From NCBI GenBank assembly GCA_029974595.1, contig JARKRC010000063.1:85944-149943 (forward strand): a stretch of 64,000 bases of DNA, in the 5' to 3' direction. The DNA is from Ereboglobus sp. GTDB taxonomy: Bacteria; Verrucomicrobiota; Verrucomicrobiia; Opitutales; Opitutaceae. The position numbers were made by a program, and so were the translations under genes. Below are positions 10,357 to 18,584 of the stretch, one piece after another. Position 1 is the stretch's first letter; each line of letters opens with the position of its first letter. The notes beneath the pieces are model-generated. The model did not search any database and was not told the DNA's origin. It saw nothing but the letters and a program-made list of their open reading frames with translations.

Positions 10357-11133
10357 ATGCTTTCCATTCCCCGGCACATAGCGCGCGCGATTGGCGATGT
10401 GGTGTTTCCCCCGGTGTGCGTGCATTGCGACGGGCTTGTGGAACGCGATGGAAATAGCGCCCTCGGCTCCGATGCGCCGCCCGTTCTCCGGCATGTGTGC
10501 GCGAAGTGCGCGGCGCGCATCGAATTCGTCCGCGAACCGTGCTGCAAGACCTGCGGACATCCGTTTTACGGGGAATTAGCAGGCGAGCAAGTATGCGAAC
10601 ATTGCGAAGGTTTGTCACCGGTTTTTAACGAAGGGCGCACGGCGGTTTTGTTCAAGCGGGCGGGGCGCGCGCTGGTTCACGAGTTGAAATATCATGGAGC
10701 CCGGCATGTGCTGCGCGATATCGAGACGATTTTGAGACACTCCCCGCGTGTGCTGGAACTGGCTCGAAAATCGGTGCTTGTGCCTGTTCCGCTGCATCCG
10801 CGAAAGGAACGCGAGCGCGGTTACAATCAAGGGTGCCTGATCGCGGAATGTGTCGCGCGGGCCGCGGGCGGAGAGGCGGCGGGGGTGCGCGTTGAAATGC
10901 TTTTGCGCCGTGTCGCGGACACGGTTTCACAGACATCGCTCGACCGCGCGACACGCCGGGCGAACCTGAAAAATGCCTTTTCTCTGATGCCGGGCGCGCG
11001 CATAAATGCCGGCTTCAAATACGTGATTGTCGATGATGTTTTCACCACGGGTTCCACTCTTAACAGCTGCGCCAGCGTCCTGCGGCGCGCAGGTTGTGCA
11101 AATATTGATGTGATCACCTTTGGTCACGGCTGA
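10357..11133 (+). CDS. comF: ComF family phosphoribosyltransferase-like protein
   Basis: 258 aa from the ATG at 10357. The frame stays open upstream to 10111, but that part lies inside the preceding gene and reads as non-native sequence. The N-terminal zinc-binding part has paired cysteines (CVHC, CAKC, CKTCGHPFYG, CEHCEG). The C-terminal type I phosphoribosyltransferase domain has PLHPRKERERGYNQ and the PRPP-binding loop VIVDDVFTTGST. ComF proteins are linked to DNA uptake in competent bacteria (ComFC, GntX), though many members have no tested role. It is followed 12 to 51 bases later by accD, depending on the accD start, so it probably opens a small housekeeping operon. Confidence 0.9.
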   Translation: MLSIPRHIARAIGDVVFPPVCVHCDGLVERDGNSALGSDAPPVLRHVCAKCAARIEFVREPCCKTCGHPFYGELAGEQVCEHCEGLSPVFNEGRTAVLFKRAGRALVHELKYHGARHVLRDIETILRHSPRVLELARKSVLVPVPLHPRKERERGYNQGCLIAECVARAAGGEAAGVRVEMLLRRVADTVSQTSLDRATRRANLKNAFSLMPGARINAGFKYVIVDDVFTTGSTLNSCASVLRRAGCANIDVITFGHG

Positions 11134-11184
11134 CAGGCAGCACTCATGCCAGCAATTTCCAGCGCGTTTCCCGCCATTTCCTCC

Positions 11185-12027
11185 ATGTCGCTCTTCAGCA
11201 AGCCGAAGTATTCCACGGTCGTCGTCAAAAAGAAGGATATTCCCAAGGGGCTTTGGACAAAGTGTCCGATTTCGGGCGAGATCGTCTTCAACAAGGAACT
11301 CGAGGACAATCTCATGGTGGTGCCGAAATCCGGTTACCATTTTCCGATAGGCGCGCGCGAGCGCATCGCGGCGCTGCTCGACAGCGAAACATTTGCCGAG
11401 ACAGACGCGGGGGTGCGTTCGGCGGATCCGTTGCAATTTGTCGATTCCGTGCCGTATCCCGAGCGCATCAAGCGCTACGAAAAGGAAAGCGGGCTGGCCG
11501 AGGCGGTGGTTTGCGGGACGGGCGCGATCAAGGGTTTCCGCGTGTCGGTCGCGGCGATGGATTTCCGTTTTTGCGGCGGCGCGATGGGCTCGGCGGTGGG
11601 TGAAAAAATCACGCGCGCCATCGAGACTTCGCTCGCGGGGAAAATGCCGTGCATCATCTTCAGCGCGTCGGGCGGGGCGCGGATGCAGGAGGGGATTTTT
11701 TCGCTCATGCAAATGGCAAAGACGAGCGCGGCGCTCGGACGGCTGGCGGAGGCGCGGATTCCCTATGTCTCGGTGCTCACGCATCCGACGACCGGCGGCG
11801 TGACGGCGAGCTTTGCGACGCTCGGCGATGTGATTCTCGCGGAGCCGGGCGCGCTGATCGGCTTCGCCGGGGCGCGCGTCATCAAGGACACGACGAAGCA
11901 GACGCTGCCGCCGGGCTTCCAGACGGCTGAGTTTTTGCTTGAGCACGGTTTGATCGACCAGATCGTGTCGCGGCTCGACATGCGCGATCGCATAGCGGAT
12001 TTGCTGGCGGCGTTGTGGAGAAAGTAG
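11185..12027 (+). CDS. accD: Acetyl-CoA carboxylase carboxyltransferase subunit beta
   Basis: 280 aa from ATG 11185 (MSLFSKPKYS), which aligns with the usual N-terminus; an in-frame ATG at 11146 would add 13 residues. The enzyme transfers the carboxyl group from biotin-carboxyl carrier protein to acetyl-CoA for fatty acid synthesis. Family hallmarks are intact: FSASGGARMQEG, SLMQMAKTSAAL, PTTGGVTASFA, LIGFAGARVI and LPPGFQTAEFLLEHG. The N-terminal zinc ribbon is unusual. Where typical AccD has two CxxC pairs, this protein reads WTKCPISGE and LMVVPKSGYH, so three of four zinc ligands are replaced by Ser, Val and Ser. It is followed by folC, a common bacterial neighbour. Confidence 0.96.
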   Translation: MSLFSKPKYSTVVVKKKDIPKGLWTKCPISGEIVFNKELEDNLMVVPKSGYHFPIGARERIAALLDSETFAETDAGVRSADPLQFVDSVPYPERIKRYEKESGLAEAVVCGTGAIKGFRVSVAAMDFRFCGGAMGSAVGEKITRAIETSLAGKMPCIIFSASGGARMQEGIFSLMQMAKTSAALGRLAEARIPYVSVLTHPTTGGVTASFATLGDVILAEPGALIGFAGARVIKDTTKQTLPPGFQTAEFLLEHGLIDQIVSRLDMRDRIADLLAALWRK

Positions 12028-12122
12028 GGGCGCGCTTTCTCGCCGCTTCCGCTTTGGCTCCTGCTGTTTTCTCGATTTGCGCCGGGGCGCGGTTCCTCCA
12101 TGTTTCCTGATTTTCCAATTTC

Positions 12123-13502
12123 ATGAGCATTGTTTCCAGAACTGCCGCCAGTGATGTTTTCACCGACTACGCGAGTGTGCAGGATTATCTTTTCAGCCTG
12201 AAGGCACGCGGTCTCAAGTTCGGCATCGACCGCATGCAATCGTGGAGCGGCGCGCTCGGGCATCCGGAGCTCGCGACGCCGGTCATCCATGTCACGGGGA
12301 CGAACGGCAAGGGTTCCACGGCGGCGATGCTCGATGCGATTTTTCGCGAGGCGGGATGGCGCTCGGGACTCTACACGTCGCCGCATCTCGTGCTGCTCGG
12401 CGAGCGCGTGCAGGTGGATCGCGCGCGCCTGGCCGAGGCGGAAATTCTCGATTACACGAATCAGTTGCGCCCGGTGGCCGAGGCGGTGTCGCGTGAGAAT
12501 CCCGATGAGCATCCGAGTTTTTTCGAGTTCATGACCGCGATGGCGTTCATGCAGTTCGTGCGGAAAAAATGCGACATCGGCATCGTCGAGGTGGGCATGG
12601 GCGGGCGGCTCGACGCGACCAATGTCGTTTCGCCGGAAGTGTCGGTGATCACGTCCGTGAGCCTGGATCATTGTGAAATCCTCGGCGACACGGTGGAAAA
12701 AATCGCTTATGAAAAAGCCGGCATCATCAAGCCGGGAAAGCCGGTTGTGCTCGGGCATTTGCCGCCGGAGGCGGAGGCGGTTGTCCGGCGCGTGGCCGCG
12801 GGAATGGGATCGCGTGTGTATTCGATCGCGGAGGAATTCGGCGGGGACATCACGGACGCGGATTATCCGAAGACGAATCTCGAAGGCGGCTATCAGCGCT
12901 GGAATGCGGCCACCGCCGCGCTCGTCGCGCGCGTGCTGATGCGCCGCGCCGGAGGCAACGGCTCGCGTGATGCCGCCGCGAAGGACTGGCGGCTCACCGA
13001 CGAGGTGGTCGCGCGCGGTTTGCAACGCGTGGACTGGCCGGGGCGCTGGCAGCGCATCACCGTGGGCGGGCAGGCGTTGATACTCGACGCCTCGCACAAT
13101 CCCGAGGGCGCGCAGGTGCTTGACGACAATCTCACGCATTTGCGCGCCACGCTCGGCGAGGGCGACGAGGGCAAGCCGATCATCGTGACGGGCGCGCTCG
13201 GGGCCTTGCGCGCGCGGGCGTTGCTCGAAGTCGAGGCGAGGCATGCGCGCGAGCTGCACCTGGTCGTGCCGCACCAATCGCGCGCGTGTTCATACGAGGA
13301 ACTCGAGGCTTTGGTGCCGCGGAGCTTCACGGGCAGGATTTTTCACGCGACGGTCGAGGAGCTTTTTCCGGCGCCCGACCGCTGCGCGCTTTCGGACGAG
13401 CGAGCGCCCATTGTCGTGACCGGGTCGATTTATCTGCTCGGCGAAGTTTTTGCGCGCCTGCAGGAAGGCGTGAACGCCGAGGGGCGGCTGCAGGATTTTT
13501 GA
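12123..13502 (+). CDS. folC: Bifunctional folylpolyglutamate / dihydrofolate synthase
   Basis: 459 aa, a normal length. It ligates glutamate to dihydropteroate or folates using ATP. The Mur-ligase fold is clear: P-loop VTGTNGKGSTAAMLDA, then GLYTSPHLVLLGERVQ, EVGMGGRLDATNVV, the carbamylated-Lys region YEKAGIIKPGKPVV, and the C-terminal DASHNPEGAQVL. The first residues place it downstream of accD with a 95-base gap that shows no clear terminator. The accD-folC order is found in many bacteria. The stop faces ribF on the opposite strand across 39 bases. Confidence 0.95.
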   Translation: MSIVSRTAASDVFTDYASVQDYLFSLKARGLKFGIDRMQSWSGALGHPELATPVIHVTGTNGKGSTAAMLDAIFREAGWRSGLYTSPHLVLLGERVQVDRARLAEAEILDYTNQLRPVAEAVSRENPDEHPSFFEFMTAMAFMQFVRKKCDIGIVEVGMGGRLDATNVVSPEVSVITSVSLDHCEILGDTVEKIAYEKAGIIKPGKPVVLGHLPPEAEAVVRRVAAGMGSRVYSIAEEFGGDITDADYPKTNLEGGYQRWNAATAALVARVLMRRAGGNGSRDAAAKDWRLTDEVVARGLQRVDWPGRWQRITVGGQALILDASHNPEGAQVLDDNLTHLRATLGEGDEGKPIIVTGALGALRARALLEVEARHARELHLVVPHQSRACSYEELEALVPRSFTGRIFHATVEELFPAPDRCALSDERAPIVVTGSIYLLGEVFARLQEGVNAEGRLQDF

Positions 13503-13541
13503 GGACGGGTCAATTCAGGCGAAGAATCGCCGCATGGCGTC

Positions 13542-14483
13542 TCACTTGCCCCTGAAATACGCCTCGGCCCCGGCGCGATCCCTGGCGATTTGCGCGGTGA
13601 GCTCCTCGATGCTCGAAAAGCGCGATTCTGGCCGCAGAAAACGCAGCCATTCGATGCGAATCCTGTCGCCGCCCGCAAACGGACACGGCCCGAACAGATG
13701 CGCCTCGACGCGCGGCTGCGTGCTGCTCTCGACCGTCGGGCGCAAGCCGTAGTTTGCCACCGCCGGATAACGGCCCGCGGATTTTTCGCCGGACACTTCC
13801 ACGGCATACACGCCGAAGCGCGGGCAAAGCTCCGGCTCCCACACGATGTTGAGCGTCGGATAGCCGAGGCCGCGTCCGAGCGACTTGCCCGGCGTGACGA
13901 CGCCCTCCGAAAAATAACTGTAGCCGAGCATGATGTTCGCCTCCTCGATCTCGCCCGCCTCGAGGCAGGCGCGCACGCGCGTGCTGCTGATGGGCTTGCC
14001 GTTTTCGTTGACGCCCGCGGTGCTCACCACGGTGAGGCCGTGCCTTTTCGCCTCGGCGACGAGCATCGTGATGTCGCCGCGCCGCCCGCGCCCGAAACGC
14101 CAGTTTTCGCCGACGTAAATCGTCGTGAGCTGCGGCAGATGCTTCAGCAGCAGCGGCAAAAACGCCTCCGCCTCCACCTGCGCGAATTCCGGTGTGAAGC
14201 GCTGTGTGATGATCACCTCGATGCCCGCGTCGGCGAGCAGCCGCGCTTTTGTCGCGGGGTCGCAAATCAATCGCGTCGGATTGTCGGGGCGCAGCAGCAC
14301 GGTCGGATGCGGCGCGAACGTGAGCACGCCCGCCATGCCTCCGCAGCGCCGCGCCGATTGCAGCGCCATGTCGATCACCGCGCGATGTCCCAGATGCACG
14401 CCGTCAAACATGCCGATGGCCAGATGAAGCGGTTTTGCGGGCAGACGGACGTCCTCGATGTTTTGAAATTGAGCGGCAGGCAT
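13542..14483 (-). CDS. ribF: Bifunctional riboflavin kinase / FAD synthetase
   Basis: 313 aa, typical of the family. The N-terminal FAD synthetase nucleotidyltransferase domain has LAIGMFDGVHLGHRAV and a second conserved stretch RVRACLEAGEIEEANIMLGY. The C-terminal riboflavin kinase domain starts at about residue 185 with PGKSLGRGLGYPTLNI and ends with FLRPESRFSSIEELTAQI. It converts riboflavin to FMN and FAD in the cytoplasm. It is convergent with folC and divergent from the small membrane protein at 14625; the 141-base gap upstream probably holds both promoters. Confidence 0.96.
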   Translation of the reverse strand: MPAAQFQNIEDVRLPAKPLHLAIGMFDGVHLGHRAVIDMALQSARRCGGMAGVLTFAPHPTVLLRPDNPTRLICDPATKARLLADAGIEVIITQRFTPEFAQVEAEAFLPLLLKHLPQLTTIYVGENWRFGRGRRGDITMLVAEAKRHGLTVVSTAGVNENGKPISSTRVRACLEAGEIEEANIMLGYSYFSEGVVTPGKSLGRGLGYPTLNIVWEPELCPRFGVYAVEVSGEKSAGRYPAVANYGLRPTVESSTQPRVEAHLFGPCPFAGGDRIRIEWLRFLRPESRFSSIEELTAQIARDRAGAEAYFRGK

Positions 14484-14624
14484 TATGTGTATTCCGGCAA
14501 TAGAGGCGTGAAGACCGGAGACGTTCCAGATTTAATTTTCTGGCCAGCGCGGCGCGCCCGGACAACATCGGACTTTGTTTTTGTCCTGCATAACCTTCGT
14601 CTGCATTTTTCGTCTTCATTCTCC

Positions 14625-15584
14625 GTGAACTCCAAAAACATAATCATCGCCATCCTGGCCATCTCGACCATCGGTTGCGGCGTTTTCGGCTGGCAGCAAT
14701 ATCAACGCGCCAATTCCCTCGGCTCCGAGATCGCGAAACTCACCAAGGCCGCCAAGGCTTCCTCCGAGCGCAACCAGCGCCGCAACTCCGGCGAGCCTGC
14801 GCAACCCGCTCCCGACATGCCGCCGCCCGCAGCGCAGGGTCCCGGGCGCGGCAACTGGCAGGACCGCGGCGCCAGCATGCGCGCGCTCCTCGAATCGCCC
14901 GAGGCCGCGAAGCTCATGGCCTCGCAGCAACGCGGCATGCTCGACGCGCGTTACGCCGGTCTCTTCAAAGCCCTCAACCTCAGCCCGAGCCAGCTCGCGC
15001 AGCTCAAGGATCTCCTCGTCGAAAAACAAAACGCCGCGCGCGACGTGATGAGCGTGGCCCGCGAGCAAGGGCTCGATTTTCGCACCAATCGTGACGAGAT
15101 CCGCCAGCTTGTCCGGCAGGCCGGCGCCGACATCGACGCGAGCATCACCGACATTATCGGGCAGGATAAATTTGCGCAATACCAGGCCTACGAGCAGACG
15201 CAGCCCCAGCGGGCCATCGCCACGCAGCTCGAACAACGCCTCAGCTACACGGGCGAGCCGCTCACCGAGGCGCAATCAACGCAGCTCATCGCGCTTCTCG
15301 CCGAGAATTCCGCCTCTTCATCCGGTCGCGGCAACCGGCCTTCCTCGCGCACGTTTGGCGGCGCTTCGCCGGGCGTGGAAATCAGCAATCAGGTGATCGC
15401 TTCCGCGCAAAGTTTTCTCAACGCTTCGCAAATCGACGCGCTCCGCCAGATGCAATCCGAGCAGAACGACCAGAGACAGTTGCAACAACTGCTCATGAGC
15501 AGCGGCGGCGACAACGCAGACGGCAGCGATAACGCCGAGACCGGAGCCCGCTCATCGCGGCGGAGTCGCACGCCGCGCAACTGA
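14625..15584 (+). CDS. Membrane-anchored hypothetical protein, Spy/LTXXQ-like periplasmic domain
   Basis: 319 aa from a GTG at 14625. The frame is open far upstream, but only because it lies antisense to ribF; starting here gives a sensible N-terminus, a single transmembrane helix NIIIAILAISTIGCGVFGW. A basic/polar segment and a Pro-rich linker (to about residue 75) lead to an all-alpha domain with LNLSPSQLAQLKDLL and GEPLTEAQSTQLIALL, short motifs reminiscent of LTXXQ helices in Spy-like periplasmic chaperones and of metal-resistance proteins. The C-terminus is polar and Arg/Ser-rich. Function is unknown. It is divergent from ribF and convergent with the aminotransferase gene, with a strong hairpin after its stop. 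Confidence 0.7.
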   Translation: MNSKNIIIAILAISTIGCGVFGWQQYQRANSLGSEIAKLTKAAKASSERNQRRNSGEPAQPAPDMPPPAAQGPGRGNWQDRGASMRALLESPEAAKLMASQQRGMLDARYAGLFKALNLSPSQLAQLKDLLVEKQNAARDVMSVAREQGLDFRTNRDEIRQLVRQAGADIDASITDIIGQDKFAQYQAYEQTQPQRAIATQLEQRLSYTGEPLTEAQSTQLIALLAENSASSSGRGNRPSSRTFGGASPGVEISNQVIASAQSFLNASQIDALRQMQSEQNDQRQLQQLLMSSGGDNADGSDNAETGARSSRRSRTPRN

Positions 15585-15594
15585 TGGGGTGTGG

Positions 15595-15615
15595 CGGAGA
15601 GCGGGACGCTCTCCG
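15595..15615. terminator. Hairpin between convergent genes
   Basis: A 9-bp perfect GC-rich stem (GGAGAGCG pairing with CGCTCTCC plus one flanking C-G) closes a 3-base loop. It lies 10 bases after the stop at 15584 and 44 bases from the stop of the convergent aminotransferase gene. The T-tract is weak on the + side, so it may be a bidirectional terminator or a small repeated hairpin. Confidence 0.5.
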
Positions 15616-15659
15616 TCTGCTCCCCGTTTCATTTTGATCTCTGGGTACTGACTTATGCC

Positions 15660-16748
15660 TTACGCCGATGCTTTGGGCGTCTTGGCGAGGGCGGCGTCGA
15701 GCGCGTTGATGAGCGCGCCAATCGTCCCCACGGTTTCGTCGCCCATGTTCGAGATGCGGAATGTCTTGCCTTTGAGTTTCCCATAACCCCCATCGATCAC
15801 GAGCTTGTGCTCGCTCTTGAGGATTTTGTTCAGCGCGGCGGTGTCGATGTTGAGCGTGTTGGCAAAGCAGTTCAGCGCGATGGAGCCGTAGCGTTCCTCG
15901 GGGAAGAGCTTGAAGCCTTTGGCGTAGCCCCAGTCGCGAACCATTTTGTTGGTTTGCGCATGGCGGGCGTAGCGGTTGTCGATGCCTTCGGCCTTGATGT
16001 CATCGATTTTCGATTGGAGCGCGTAGATGAGGGAGATGACGGGCGTGCTGGGCGTCATGCCTTTTTCCCAGTTGGCGTGGAATTCGAGGAAATCGAAATA
16101 GTAGCCGCGGCCCTCGATGGTGGCGGCGCGGTCGCGCGCGCGTTTGGAAACCGAGATGAGCGAGAGGCCGGGAGGGAGGGCGAGGGCTTTTTGCGAACCG
16201 GTGATGAGCACGTCGATGCCGAGTTCGTCCTTCTTGATCGGCACCACGCTGAAGGAGCTGACGGTGTCCACGATCGAGATGACTTCGGGGAACTCGCGGA
16301 TCACCTGCATGAGCGCGGGAAGATCGCTCATGCAGCCGCAGGAGGTTTCATTGTGGATGAGCGTGACGGCGTCGTATTGGCCGGTGGCGAGCTCCTTGCG
16401 GAGCGCCTCGGGATCGACGGGGCAACCCCATTCGGCCTTGAGGCCCTGGGCCTGCTTGCCGCAGCGCAGGGAGACATCGAGCCACTTGTCGGAAAAGGCG
16501 CCGTTCATGCAGTTGAGCACCTTCTTTTTGACGACGTTGCGGATGGCGCCTTCCATGCTGCCCCACGAGCTGCTGGTGCTGATGTAAACGGAGTCTTTCG
16601 TGTACATCAGGGCCTGGAGATCCGGCTGGAGCGCGTTGTAGAGCGCAACGAAGTCGGTGCTGCGGTGTCCGATCATGGGCTGTGCCATGGCGCGGAGCGT
16701 TTTTTCCGAAACGGCGATTGGGCCGGGAATGAAGAGTTTGTAGCTCAT
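15660..16748 (-). CDS. Class V aminotransferase (alanine-glyoxylate / serine-pyruvate type)
   Basis: 362 aa. PLP-dependent fold type I. The N-terminus FIPGPIAVSEKTLRAM is typical of the serine-glyoxylate and alanine-glyoxylate aminotransferase group. The PLP-Lys lies in ITGSQKALALPPGLS, and the cofactor-binding Asp in SIVDTVSSFS. It is on the same strand as panD, starting only 7 bases after the panD stop, so the two are almost certainly cotranscribed. The pairing with the beta-alanine-forming enzyme suggests a link to alanine, beta-alanine or glyoxylate metabolism, but the amino donor cannot be read from sequence. Confidence 0.9.
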   Translation of the reverse strand: MSYKLFIPGPIAVSEKTLRAMAQPMIGHRSTDFVALYNALQPDLQALMYTKDSVYISTSSSWGSMEGAIRNVVKKKVLNCMNGAFSDKWLDVSLRCGKQAQGLKAEWGCPVDPEALRKELATGQYDAVTLIHNETSCGCMSDLPALMQVIREFPEVISIVDTVSSFSVVPIKKDELGIDVLITGSQKALALPPGLSLISVSKRARDRAATIEGRGYYFDFLEFHANWEKGMTPSTPVISLIYALQSKIDDIKAEGIDNRYARHAQTNKMVRDWGYAKGFKLFPEERYGSIALNCFANTLNIDTAALNKILKSEHKLVIDGGYGKLKGKTFRISNMGDETVGTIGALINALDAALAKTPKASA

Positions 16749-16755
16749 GAGTGCG

Positions 16756-17121
16756 TTATTTGTGGGAAAGTTTCACGATTTTCTTGTTGGCCTCGGACAT
16801 GAGGAGCACGCGCGGCTTCCACTCCCCGGCCTCCTTTTCGTCCACGAGGGCGAAGCACATGATCGTGATGAGGTCGCCGCGCTTGCCGAGGTGCGCGGTG
16901 GCGCCGTTGAGACTGAAAATGCGCGATCCGGCGGGAGCGGCGATGGCGTAGGTTTCAAAGCGTTCGCCGTTGGCGAGGTTGCTGACGAGGATTTTTTCAT
17001 ACTCGCGCAAACCAACCATGGCCATGAGCTCGGAATCGATGGCAAGGCTGCCTTCGTAGTGGAGGCTCATATCAGTCACCTCGGCGCGATGTATTTTGGA
17101 TTTTACCAGATTGAGTTGCAT
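16756..17121 (-). CDS. panD: Aspartate 1-decarboxylase precursor
   Basis: 121 aa from the ATG at 17121. An upstream in-frame ATG at 17181 would add 20 residues and run into the divergent lpxK region. With 17121 as start the self-cleavage site falls at Gly24-Ser25 ([10 protein letters not shown]), the same numbering as in characterised PanD; Ser25 becomes the pyruvoyl cofactor. Other conserved parts are [16 protein letters not shown] and [14 protein letters not shown]. The product makes beta-alanine for pantothenate and coenzyme A. First gene of a two-gene unit with the class V aminotransferase. Confidence 0.95.
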   Translation of the reverse strand: MQLNLVKSKIHRAEVTDMSLHYEGSLAIDSELMAMVGLREYEKILVSNLANGERFETYAIAAPAGSRIFSLNGATAHLGKRGDLITIMCFALVDEKEAGEWKPRVLLMSEANKKIVKLSHK

Positions 17122-17230
17122 GAGAGGAGCAATGTCGTGATAGAAGCTAGTGAACGAACGACACACCGCCCTTAGCGTCAATCCTCAACCACCGCTTACA
17201 ACAGCATTCATCCTCCGATTTTTCCACTGC

Positions 17231-18418
17231 ATGTCCTCCTGGCTAAACAGAAAACTCCGCAGCTTCGAAGCATTTGCAATTGATGTGGTTTTTGGTCGCG
17301 CGGAGGGGAGTGCGGCGACATTCTTTGCGGGTTTTTTGCAGGCGCTGTCGTTTTTGTTCAACGGGATCGTGCAGTTGCGCTACTGGCTTTACCGGCGGAG
17401 GATTTTGCAGGACCAGCCGCTCGGCTGCCTCGTCGTCGTGGTTGGCAACCTGACGGTGGGCGGCACGGGCAAGACGCCCGTGGTCGAGAAATTTGCCGCC
17501 GCGCTTCGCGATCGGGGGCGCAAGGTCGCGATCCTCAGCCGCGGCTACAAGAGCAAGTCGCCCCCGTTCTGGCGCAAGTGGCTCAACTGGATCACGCACG
17601 CCGCGGAGCCGCCGCCGCGCATCGTGAGCGACGGCAAACAGGTGCTGCTCGATTCGGAACACGCGGGCGACGAGCCCTTCATGCTGGCCCGCAACCTGCC
17701 CGGCGTGCTCGTGCTCGTGGACAAAAACCGCGTGAAGGCCGGCATGTATGCGATCAGGAAATTCGGCTGCGATACGCTCGTGCTCGACGACGGTTTCCAA
17801 TACCTGCCGCTCAAGGGCCGCCTCAACCTGCTCCTCGTCGACAAGACAAACCCGTTTGGCAACGGCCATCTGCTCCCGCGCGGAATCCTTCGCGAGCCGA
17901 TCAAGCACCTGAGCCGCGCGAGTTATGTTTTCCTGACAAAATCAAACGGCCAGAGGGACGAGGAACTCGAGGAGCTGATCAAAAAACACAACCCCGGCGC
18001 GGACATCATCGAATGCGCTCACCGCCCCCAGTATTTGAAACGGTTTGGCTCCGACGAAAAACAGCCGCTCGATTTCCTGAAAGGCAAACGCGTGGCCACG
18101 TTTTCTGGAATCGCCGTGCCGGAGAGTTTTGAGAAATTCGTGCGCGACCTCGGCGGCTCCATTGTCTGCACGCGGCGTTTCCTCGATCACTACCGTTTCC
18201 AAAAGGACGACCTCGACTCCATCTTCAAGGAAGCGATGGACAACAAAGTGGAGTTTGTCGTGACCACCGAAAAGGATTCCGTGCGCATCGACCCCGACAT
18301 GCCCTGTCCCGTGCCGCTGTATTATCTGCGACTGGAAATCGAGATTCTCCAAGGCGCCGCCGACTTCAACGAAGCCGTTGAGCGCATCTGCTTTCCCGGC
18401 GCCGCCGCGCTGCCGTAA
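17231..18418 (+). CDS. lpxK: Tetraacyldisaccharide 4'-kinase (lipid A synthesis)
   Basis: 395 aa from the ATG at 17231. An earlier in-frame ATG at 17150 would place the start in the divergent promoter region and add 27 residues with no family resemblance. An N-terminal hydrophobic segment gives inner-membrane association. The Walker A loop is [14 protein letters not shown] at about residues 70-83, followed by [31 protein letters not shown] and [10 protein letters not shown]. The kinase phosphorylates the lipid A disaccharide 4' position, so the organism makes lipopolysaccharide. Divergent from panD across 109 bases. Confidence 0.95.
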   Translation: MSSWLNRKLRSFEAFAIDVVFGRAEGSAATFFAGFLQALSFLFNGIVQLRYWLYRRRILQDQPLGCLVVVVGNLTVGGTGKTPVVEKFAAALRDRGRKVAILSRGYKSKSPPFWRKWLNWITHAAEPPPRIVSDGKQVLLDSEHAGDEPFMLARNLPGVLVLVDKNRVKAGMYAIRKFGCDTLVLDDGFQYLPLKGRLNLLLVDKTNPFGNGHLLPRGILREPIKHLSRASYVFLTKSNGQRDEELEELIKKHNPGADIIECAHRPQYLKRFGSDEKQPLDFLKGKRVATFSGIAVPESFEKFVRDLGGSIVCTRRFLDHYRFQKDDLDSIFKEAMDNKVEFVVTTEKDSVRIDPDMPCPVPLYYLRLEIEILQGAADFNEAVERICFPGAAALP

Positions 18419-18430
18419 GAGGAGGGAAGG

Positions 18431-18520
18431 GAAAAGTAGCGAGTAGCGGGTAGTGAGTAGCGAGTAGGCGGACGCAAGCGTGGGATTGTCATGCTCGCTA
18501 CCCGCTACTCGCTACTTTTC
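18431..18520. repeat. Long inverted repeat built from GTAGCGA-type heptamers
   Basis: The left arm 18431-18453 and right arm 18498-18520 are exact reverse complements over 23 bases, separated by 44 bases; pairing extends inward by a G-T wobble and three more pairs. Each arm is made of GTAGCGR heptamers, and the left side continues as five consecutive heptamers of this type with minor changes. It lies between lpxK and the aminopeptidase gene, and could fold into a long RNA hairpin, act as a terminator, or be a mobile repeat. Confidence 0.85.
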
Positions 18521-18584
18521 CTCTCTACCTTTCCCTCTTGCGGGGAGGGCGCTCCATCGCGATAACAGCGCAAACTTCAATACA

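Noticed and set aside
13518..13531. Small hairpin GGCGA/TCGCC between folC and ribF
   Set aside because: Only five pairs and no T-tract, so not enough to call a terminator.
13590..14624. Upstream part of the open frame leading into the gene at 14625
   Set aside because: It is antisense to ribF, whose domains are unmistakable; the native protein begins at the transmembrane helix.
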